A DNA stretch of 64,000 nucleotides. It comes from Cenococcum geophilum 1.58. Taxonomy: Eukaryota > Ascomycota > Dothideomycetes > Gloniales > Gloniaceae. The stretch spans positions 1,434,432 to 1,498,431 of the forward strand of contig KV748189.1 in NCBI GenBank assembly GCA_001692895.1, written 5' to 3'. Position numbers and translations under genes: made by a program. This document shows, piece after piece, positions 55,637-64,000 of this stretch; positions within the stretch are counted from its first letter, which is position 1; each line of letters opens with the position of its first letter. Below the pieces are notes generated by a model. That model was not told the DNA's origin, searched no databases, and worked only from the letters and a program-made list of their open reading frames with translations.

Positions 55637-56799
55637 GGAAGAAGGAACACCAAAATCGAGATCCGACCCATACGGTCCTATGGGGGCTCCTTTCCGTCTC
55701 ATCTTGTCCGCAAGGTCAAGCTGAGAGCGAGGATCTCGTCTGTTACTGATGCAGCAGCGTTACGTTGTGGCTAGAGGGGGCCTTCGAATACTCAACCCTT
55801 GACGCCGTCAGAACAGCAGAGTTTTCACAGGCCTTGGCGCCAAGACTAGCCAAAAAGACGACTCCAAAAAAGCGACCTCTGCACCCCCATGCGGTAGAGC
55901 CCGGGAACCTAGCAGCTACTATTGACATTCCATTTGGATCATGTTAATAGACTACCAGAGCGAACGCAGAGACGTATGTACGGCTGCGCAGCGCCTGCGC
56001 AGCGACGTCGTGGTGGTGAAAATCTTTTTACTGGGGGGTGAGCCTCAGCAAAAAGCTTAAGCACTGCTACTACGTCTCTAAAGTACATATTCGGGACATT
56101 CGAATTAACAAGCATTATTCCTTTGGCGTACCCCCTCCCTCCTATAAATACTACATATACCGCATAGCAACCATACATATACGCAAACAATCCGCGCCCT
56201 AAGCGTAGCAGAGGCCCCCCATTTTAACATTACCTAGTAACCTAGGTATCTAGTTATAGGGACTGGTCCCCCCTATACTAGAGCGTCCTCCTATACCTCA
56301 CGAATAGGTACAAGGGCCTGGGTTTGGGCCCTAGGGCAAAAGCGATACTAAGTTATATACACCCCGTTATAGAAACCTTTTAATAAAGGAATGGATAAAA
56401 GACCTCAGCATACAGGCCCGGGCGGAGCGCAAGCGTTATTATTACCAGGAGATATTTACAGGAGACTTAGAAGAGGAGCTAGGGACAGGCATATAACTTT
56501 ACACAGGTAATATATATACAGACGTGGTAAAAATAGTTTAAATGGCAGATGGGGCAAGACAGGCATTTAGACACTCCCGTGCAAAGGGAGTCTCAAAGCA
56601 GCAACCTGACAGTGTTTTTCCTCCCGTTAATATAGTACGGATGCTATCTGGAAGTATTACCTCTCACGTCTCCCCTGGGGGTTTTTTGTACACTTAAAAA
56701 AAAATAGGGTTTTTCTCAGTAAGGAGGTTTTTTCCCATAGGAATTAGTCTGCGTGTCCCCACTAGGGGGACTAGGTCGGACGGTAAATTGAATCTTATA
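55637..56799 (+). mobile_element. LINE derivative 2
   Basis: It starts (GGAAG)AAGGAACACCAAAATCG like copy 1 at 19637 and ends GGTAAATTGAATCTTATA like the LINE at 27050. TATATAATCTA(T) precedes the MITE at 55347-55358 and recurs at 56800-56811 as the target duplication. It has no RT or other recognisable domain. CA dinucleotides are common, so it escaped RIP or arrived recently. Short frames at 55743-56190 overlap on both strands and show no domain. Confidence 0.75.
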
Positions 56800-57082
56800 T
56801 ATATAATCTATAGGATTTATAGAATTTATAATAGAGTAAATAGAGTATATATACCTTACGTATTAAGGGGATTTCTTAGGAGTACGGTTGTGTATTTAAA
56901 GGACTATAGTCCTTACCTAGATAGTTCTCTCCTTTATAGTAAATCTTAGAATATAATTAGAGTTAATCTATTAGGCAACTACTTTACTAGTTATTATTAC
57001 GTTATTAACTATTCTACACCTATATACCTAGCCTATTAATAAGTCTACTATAGTTCCTGCTATAAGGCTTCGTTATACTTAA

Positions 57083-59422
57083 GCTTGTGCCTATTAAGCC
57101 GCGAGTTATATATAAAATTTTAGCGTATCATATATTCCCTTCGCGAACTTTTCTATATTAGTTAATAGCTAATACGCCAAGTTACATTAATTTAAGAGCT
57201 CGTACGTCAGCTATTAAATTTAAATTAATATTAAGATAATAATACTTTTACATAGAGGAAACGGGCAACAGTTACTGAACCCTAACTAGTTTTTCCGATA
57301 ACCACATTTTAACTTTCTCTATAGTGAGTTTCTCACGGTAAATATATATTTTTTATCTGGATTTATGCTTCTAAGGTCAGTGCGCCCCCTTAGTACATTA
57401 AATCTTCCTAAAGGAAGTGTTAGTGCTAGCTTAGTCTAGCTTCTATAAACCCGTTCTAATTCCGTCCTAGTGCCCTAGTGCCTTAGTTTTAGGTCCCCGC
57501 CCTCTTCTAGAACCCCGATCTGGTATACCCCGCCATTAGAAACTCTTAGCGTCTACCCCATTAACCTGCATTATCTATATGCCATCCTACGGCAAGAATT
57601 AATCCTAACTTCTCTCTTGCGTCAAAAAGCCGTTTACAATTATTTTCGTGGCGTATCCTAGACATTAGCGCGGTTAAAGCTACAATTTAGGACGTTTATA
57701 CCCAAGTGAATAAGATACAGCAAGCGTATAACCCGATCTTAATAAGCGAATACTCCTAAGGATCCCCTATACCTCCTAACTAACTATACTACGAGCCTCT
57801 ACCTTATATGCCTCCGCTAGTACGTCGCCGATTAAGAAGCGTACGACGCTAGAACAGCCCTACGGACATAAGGCGTTGAAAACTACGTACTTGGGCTTGC
57901 CTTTAAACTCTAACTTACTTCTAGTAGTAATATATTACTTTTCTTTATTTCTTTAGTTTAGTATAGTGTTAAGTAATAAATATATAGTTTTTATAGTTGG
58001 CTTTTAAACTAGAGCAAGCATATTAGTAGTAGGAAGTATTTAGCTAGCGCTCTATAACGGCACATACCTTAAATAGTGTGTTGCTATAATAGAATATATA
58101 TATACATATATATATACATCTATTTTTAAGGCGTAGAGTAAGTTCTTTAAATACATTTTAGTGGCTTAATACTATCCTATAGATTGTATATTAACAGTAA
58201 TAATCTATATATATAATTAACACATATCCCTATATACTGTAAAAATCTACACTAATATTTACTTATTTAGTTCTATTAAACCTAGCGAGTTAAATGGCTC
58301 CTCCTTTATAAGGAATCTATCCATATTCTTAAGTATATATTTTCTCTCTAGAATTGGTTTTAAGAGGAGATTAAGAAAGTAAGTTATCTATTAGCTATAT
58401 TTACAGAGAAAACTACCATATTCTTTATCTAAAATATTAATAAGTAGTTTAAACCCATCTACTAAAAGTCTTTTAATACTATAGGAAATTAGCCTAGTAT
58501 AGTAGGAGGGAAGCTTACTCGAGGTTATAGATACTAAAACTACTATTAATTGGGACTAAAGTAAGGATGCTAGTACTAAATTAAGCTGCTAGTATATGGC
58601 AGTTACGTCCTTAACTAAGTCTATTTTTTAGGGTAGTTATTTATTTATTATACTTAACTATATACCTAGAATAGTATATTATCTAAAGCGCGGGAAGTAG
58701 CTTGGCCGCAATAACCTAGTTCTAATATTCGCTTTTTATTCCGCTAACGTTTAGTCTATTAGACTGGTTAAAGCTAGTAATTCTATTCTAGCTATATATA
58801 AGCTTTTACTAATCTAATTAGGTGGAATCGCTTTATAATAAAGGCTATAGTAAATAAGATATCTAATTAATTTAAAGACTCTATGTTCGCGGATACTATA
58901 TTATTTAAAAAAAGGTTAACTATATTTATACCCTACTAAATAGTAAGATAGAAAATTTATAGCTATATAAAAGCGTTTTAGCTAGTAACTGTAAAGAATA
59001 AGCGAGTAAAAAGCTAGAGCCTATTAGAATTATCTAACGAGTTACGGTTAGTAAAGGTTTAATATATCTCTATTAACGGAAATTTATAGTTATAGATAGG
59101 TGGAATCTCCTTTAAAGTTTATTTTTATAGCCTTTTAACCTTATAGAAGTGCTAATTATTAACCTTTTGTTTGCTTTAAAGCCGCTTTAATATTATCCTT
59201 TTAGACCTAGTAATCGCTACATTTAGTATTTTAGTAGGCTTAGCTTACTATAGTTGCTTTTTATTTATAGGCAATTATACTCCTTCTCTCTAGTATATTT
59301 TACTTTATAGTTTAGAATTACATTTAATAAGAGAGGAGTCTTTTATACGTTCTTCTATTATATTATCCCGTCTATAAATATTATCTAACTCTATCTTATC
59401 CTGCCCCTCTTTACGTGCCTAC
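57083..59422. other. Unassigned AT-rich DNA
   Basis: 57470-57910 is less AT-rich. Its plus strand has a stretch with few stops (HYLYAILRQELILTSLLRQKAV at about 57569-57635) that suggests a decayed coding region I cannot identify. A (TA)n/(CATA)n run lies at about 58093-58122. The remainder shows RIP-like composition and no motif I recognise. Confidence 0.4.
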
Positions 59423-59882
59423 TATTACGGCGCTAGTAGAAACTAATAGATATTAGTAAAAACTAGTGGATTGTAGTTAGTAGATATTAGTGGATTATAG
59501 CAGATAGTCGCAGATAGTCGTAGATAGTTTTATATAGTTTTAGATAATTACTATTATATAACTAGAGGATTATATATAACGTTAAGCAGTGCTACCCTTT
59601 GTCTCCTTTCCTTTCTTAAGCTTTAGATCTTCGTTTATAGATAATCTAATTATATAGGCTTGCGCGACCCTTTTACTATACTCGTGCCTTAATTAACTAA
59701 GTCGCTAATATTATTTAAAGCTTATCTACTCTTCTTCCTAAGAAGGAACTAAAAATTATTTATAGACTATAAATAAGAATAGAACATAGAAGCAGACCTA
59801 AAGACTATTACTAAAACTTAAAAAATAGAATAAAACTAGAAGAATAAAAAAGAAGAATAAGATTTATAGAATACGTATAGAC
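59423..59882 (+). mobile_element. Truncated LTR plus leader of a chromovirus 4-type element
   Basis: It starts TATTACGGCGCTAGTAGAA, the RIP-altered equivalent of the LTR start at 59883. It runs parallel to it through the shared block TCTCCTTTCCTTTC...AAGAAGGAAC (59605-59750) into the leader, where it is cut by the next LTR. Heavier TA enrichment than in the second copy suggests it is older. Confidence 0.7.
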
Positions 59883-62800
59883 TGTTACGGCACTAGCAGA
59901 ACTGGCAGAACTTAGCAGAACTTCGCACTAGCAAGTTGTCATAAATTGCCGCAGATTGCCGCATATTGCGATCACGTGACGCGAAGATCTTATAAAATAC
60001 CCAACGGCGCTACTCTTTTTCTCCTTTCCTTTCCCTAGCTTTAGATTCTTATTTATAGATAATCCAATTATATAGGCTTACGCGACCCTTTTGCTGTGCT
60101 TATATCTTAATTAACTAAGTTGCTAATATTATCTAAAGCTCACTCTACTCTTTTTCCTAAGAAGGAACTTAAATATATTTATAAGAACACCGAATAGGAC
60201 CCTAAGGACATTACTAGGACTATAAGGACAGGACCTAAAAGAAAAAAACAGAACCCTAAGAAAAGAACCTATAAGATACACATAAACCAAAACCCCTAAA
60301 GAAATTACCTAGAATTACCTAATGCCCCTACCACTATACCACGAACTATAGTAGGAGGTAAAGCAGCTATAGGACCCTTAAATACTTTAGATAAAGAAAT
60401 AATTAATGTTTTAACCCCCTAGGCGGAGCTTGCGGCTACTAATACCAAAATTAAACGACTATAAGAGCTACTTAAAGCTAGAGATACCCCTATATCTAAT
60501 AATAAGTTATTATTAAACAACTAAAGACTTACTATAGTCCTCTAGGCCCTATTCTAGCGCCTTAGTAGATCTACTAAGGCCTATATAGCACTAAAGCGGT
60601 CGGTAAAGATTATAGATCCCCTACTACTTATAGATAGAACCGACCCTATATTTAATAATTAGAAGCTTTAATTATAGAATAAGCTTAAAGTTAATATAAA
60701 CTACTTCCTAAACGCCTAAGCCAGAATGGCCTACGTTTTCGGCCGTACTGGCAAGGACGCCTAAATACATTTACGCCCGCGATATACTAAAGACTTAATA
60801 AACCCCTTTATCTTTAAAGAAGAAATAATTAAATACTTATCTTCTATTTATAAAGACCCTTTTAAAGTATAAAACGCCCGCCTTAGTTATAAAAGCCTAA
60901 ATATAAAAACAACGGAGACCTTTTTAGCCTTCTAAACCCGCTTTCTATACCTAGCCGGATAGGCCTAGATCCCCTAGGAAGACCTACTACTAAACCTCTT
61001 TAATAAGCTTACCCTAGACCTATAACGGGCCGTATTACTAGCTTATACTATAGTATAGACATTAAAGGAACTTATAGACTATTACCTAGCTATTAACTAA
61101 GGCCTTTATTAAATTAAGGCACGCGCTAACTAGCTAAAAACTAGAAACCTTATAAACTAGGCCGTAAGTACTGCAAGTACGGCCTATAGTGCCCTGGTAT
61201 AATTGGTAACTCCTATAGTTAACCTAGTAGCTAGCCGCGTAGCTATCCCTACTACGGGCCTAGTATATACCTAGCCTATATATAGGCCCTTAGCGATTAA
61301 GGAGCTTGCTTCTTATATAGTTAAATAGGCTACCCTATAAGGAACTACCTAATAAAGGTAAAGATAAATAAGGTTTTATTAATTTAGGAGGATAGTACGG
61401 AGCCGGAAAAAGAGGAACTTTAAAGGAAGACTCCTCTCTAGGGTTAAAAGGGATTAATATGTTATATATTAATCTAGGTTAGCTAATTAGTAGAAGAAGC
61501 TGTACTATCCCTTATACTTTATTTTATAATAGATATTAAGTTTTAATCTCTACCTTAGCTAACTTAGGTGTAAATGCCTTTACCTTAATTAATACAAAGT
61601 GCGCTATAAAACTGGCTAACTTTTTAAATATACCCCTTAAAGAACTACCTAAACTAGTCCCTATTTGCGGTTATAACGAATAAATAGGACTACCTATTAT
61701 AACTATCTTATAAATCTACCTCCGCGTTAACGGACGAAGGCAGTATAATATCCCCTTCCTTATTATAGACCTTAGAAGCTATAATATAATCTTAAGGAGA
61801 AAATAGCTAGCCTATTTAGGCTTATAGCTTAACATATAGAATAGGCAGCTTATCTAGCCCAAAACTATACCTTTAATGCCTTCCTTTATAAAAGAGATCT
61901 GTATTATAATGGAAAACCTTATACAGCCGTAGATAAATACTATTTACTAGGCCGATACAACGCGTAGGGACTAGGCTTTTAAGAAGAATATATAGCTTAA
62001 TCCGCAACGGATCCGTATACTACGCCGCCCCTAAACTATCTATATTACACTACCTGCACTAAAGACTTAGAAAGTTAGTAGTGGCCTAGCTAAGTCCCTA
62101 ATAGAGAACTTAGGCCTACGCAGCTATAAAGAAAGGCTAGGGATATTAGATAATATACTAAACTAATAGACTAAAAGGATAACTTATAGAAAATAGAACG
62201 TGAGCTAAGGAAGACTATAAACCCTATACTGTAAAATATGGCCTAATAAACATCTATAAAGAAACCTATAGACCTCCCGCCAGTTAATATTTACTATATT
62301 AGCGCTATAGGATTCTACTAAAACCTAGTTTAGCCTAATACCGTTACCTTTATAATTAGCTTATACAAAATTAATTAAATAATTAAAGAAAAAGAAGCCC
62401 TAGCCTAAGAGAAAGGCGAGCTTATAGATAAGGAGCTAGTAGAATAGAAACTGCCCCATTAATACTAGAAATTTAAAGATATCTTCTCTAAAGCAGCGTC
62501 TAATATACTCCCGCCTTACTAACCATATAACTATAAGATTAAAATTAAGCCGGACAAGGTGGTTACCCTTAGCTATAGCCCCCTCCGATAGCAATCTACT
62601 GCTAAATTATAGGCTATAAAGTAGTATCTTATTAATAACCTAGATAAGGGCTTTATTAAGCCTAGTTAAGCCCCTTTTAACTTACCTATTCTCTTTACTA
62701 AAAAGCTAAATAGAGGACTTTGTTTTTATATCGACTACTATAAGCTTAATAATTTAACCCTTAAAGACTACTACCCACTACCTTTACTTAATGAGACTTT

Positions 62801-64000
62801 GGCCCAAATAAGTAGAGCTAAGATCTTTATAAAGCTTAATATCCGCTAGGCTTTTTACCGAATTAGGATAGACCCTAAATTAAAAAACTTTACTATGTTT
62901 TAGACCCATTACGGAACGTATAAGTATAAAGTACTACCTTTTAGACTAACTAATAGACTGGCCATATACCAACGATACATAAATGACGTACTATTTAACT
63001 ACCTTAATAACTTCTATACAGTATATCTGGATAATATTATAATCTACTCTAAAAATAAACTAGAATATAAAGAGTATATCTATAAAGTCCTATAACGGCT
63101 TCGGGAAGCTAGCCTCTAAGCCAATATTAAGAAGTTAGAATTTAGTGTTAAGCGTATAAAGTACCTAGAGTTTATTATTAGTATAAACGGAATTAAGGTA
63201 GACCTAAAAAAGACGGCTATAATTAACTAATAGGTACCCCCAAGGACCGTAAAGGGGGTGTAGTTATTCTTAGGGTTCTATAACTTCTACTAACGCTTTA
63301 TTAAGAACTATAGCAGAATTACCCAGCTACTAAGCCTACTTACCTATAAGGACCGGCCCTTTTACTTTAACACCGTATATAGGCAGGCCTTTAATAAGCT
63401 TAAGAAACGACTAGTCTTTACTCCCTTACTCGCCCACTTTAACCTAAAACGGCCCTTAATGCTAGAAACCGATGCCTTAGATAGTGTTATAGCTAGCATT
63501 TACTCCCAAAAGCAGACAAACGGAAATAGTACCCTATTGCTTACTATTTAAAGACTATAGTAGATGCTAAGCTAAACTATCCAATTTACGATAAAGAAAT
63601 GCTAGCTATTATCTCTAGCTTTTAGCACTAGTAAGCCTAACTAAAAGGCACCCCTAAGTCTATTTAAGTAGTTTCTAATTATAAGGCCTTAGAATATTTT
63701 ATAATAATAAAGGCCCTTATAGCCCAATAGGCGCGCTAGGCGGACGCCCTGTCTTAATTTAACTTCCTAATTATATATAGGCTAGGCACTACTAACCGTG
63801 CAAACGCTCTTATAAGGCGTAAACAGGATATAAATAACTAAATAGCTGTAAAGATCTTATTATAGACCTAAGCGCTACTACGACTAAAGCACCTTAACTT
63901 CTAAATACGGGCAGAACTAAATACAAACTCTTTAGATGCCGAGATATACCCTATTAACTCTATAGAACTAAACCTTATTAATAAATTACTATAGGTAAAC
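59883..64000 (+). mobile_element. Chromovirus 4: Ty3/gypsy element running off the right edge
   Basis: The 5' LTR begins TGTTACGGCACTAGCAG at 59883 and ends near 60189 (end uncertain). Gag, protease, RT and RNase H follow on the plus strand. Integrase and the 3' LTR are outside the window. It is moderately RIPed. Confidence 0.85.
60330..64000 (+). pseudogene. Chromovirus 4 gag-pol relic (partial)
   Basis: Gag-like sequence runs to about 61400. The retropepsin region is near 61555-61620 (ANLGVNAFTLINTKCAIKLA). The RT starts near 62480: LCFYIDYYKLNNLTLKDYYPLP at about 62715-62785, polymerase box YLDNIIIYS at about 63022-63050 with the second Asp now Asn, and KYLEFIISINGIKVD near 63165. RNase H opens with MLETDALDSVIASI at about 63460-63500. 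This order matches chromovirus 2, its closest relative here. Gln/Trp codons are replaced by stops. It is cut off at 64000. Confidence 0.8.

Larger units (their letters stand above)
55205..57077 (+). repeat. 3' LTR of chromovirus 3, split by MITE and LINE derivative
   Basis: Its own sequence is 55205-55357 and 56812-57077. It starts TGTTATAGACGC and ends CGTTATA, the same as the 5' LTR with typical C/T and G/A differences. Confidence 0.88.
36506..57082 (+). mobile_element. Chromovirus 3: full-length Ty3/gypsy element split by five later insertions
   Basis: LTRs at 36511-36930 and 55205-57077 (the second interrupted) and CTTAA target duplications at 36506-36510 and 57078-57082 define the element. 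Own sequence is 36511-36998, 39542-39873, 45946-46578, 49335-55357 and 56812-57077. Nested, each with its own duplication, are hAT copy 2, a copia element and a MULE in the internal part, and a MITE plus a LINE derivative in the right LTR. Order is gag, protease region, RT, RNase H, integrase, chromodomain on the plus strand. A purine tract GAGGAGGGAGATAG precedes the right LTR. Confidence 0.9.

Noticed and set aside
55743-56190. Overlapping short frames in LINE derivative 2
   Set aside because: They are on both strands, without domains, in a GC-rich non-coding stretch.
1-64000. Alternative genetic code, with TAA/TAG read as Gln or Trp
   Set aside because: Stops at Gln/Trp positions are everywhere in the relics, but the NLR gene uses CAG, CAA and TGG normally, and the relics also show Cys, His and Asp changes. 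RIP explains all of these together.

Overview
The window looks like an AT-rich, transposon-filled compartment of a filamentous ascomycete (Pezizomycotina) genome. Nearly all repeated DNA carries the mark of repeat-induced point mutation (RIP): CA and TG dinucleotides are scarce, TA is very common and CG is kept. Old reading frames are therefore full of TAA/TAG where Gln or Trp codons stood, and Cys, His and Asp in conserved motifs have become Tyr or Asn. A HET domain, a short GT...AG intron with a CTGAC branch site, and fungal-type hAT, MULE, LINE, copia and chromovirus elements point the same way. I cannot name the species.

Only one plausible host gene is present, on the minus strand at about 28.08-32.36 kb. 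It is a fungal NOD-like receptor (NLR) with a HET domain, an NB-ARC NTPase and an array of about 15 TPR units. It sits in a normal-composition island of about 5 kb.

Layout. 1-9.3 kb: a UPF1-like SF1 helicase relic with CCHC knuckles (minus) faces a SNF2-like ATPase relic (plus), with minisatellites around them. 9.3-14.86 kb: chromovirus 1 (plus). 14.86-15.67 kb: piggyBac-like relic. 15.69-27.06 kb: a 5'-truncated LINE with a 16-bp target duplication; inside it lie chromovirus 2 (minus, two LTRs) and a solo LTR, and inside chromovirus 2 lies an internally deleted LINE derivative with a 12-bp duplication. 27.1-28.1 kb: unassigned DNA and a trinucleotide repeat. 28.1-33.3 kb: NLR gene and upstream DNA. 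33.28-33.49 kb: TA-flanked MITE. 33.52-36.02 kb: hAT copy 1. 36.51-57.08 kb: chromovirus 3 (420-bp LTRs, 5-bp duplication), holding hAT copy 2, a copia element, a MULE, a MITE and a second LINE derivative. 57.1-59.4 kb: unassigned AT-rich DNA. 59.4-64 kb: LTR fragment and chromovirus 4, running off the end.

Most insertions are dated relative to each other by intact target duplications. The most interesting biology is the NLR: its TPR units are nearly identical, and the sites that vary between them are mostly CA/TA or TG/TA alternatives, as if RIP also diversifies this receptor's repeat domain.
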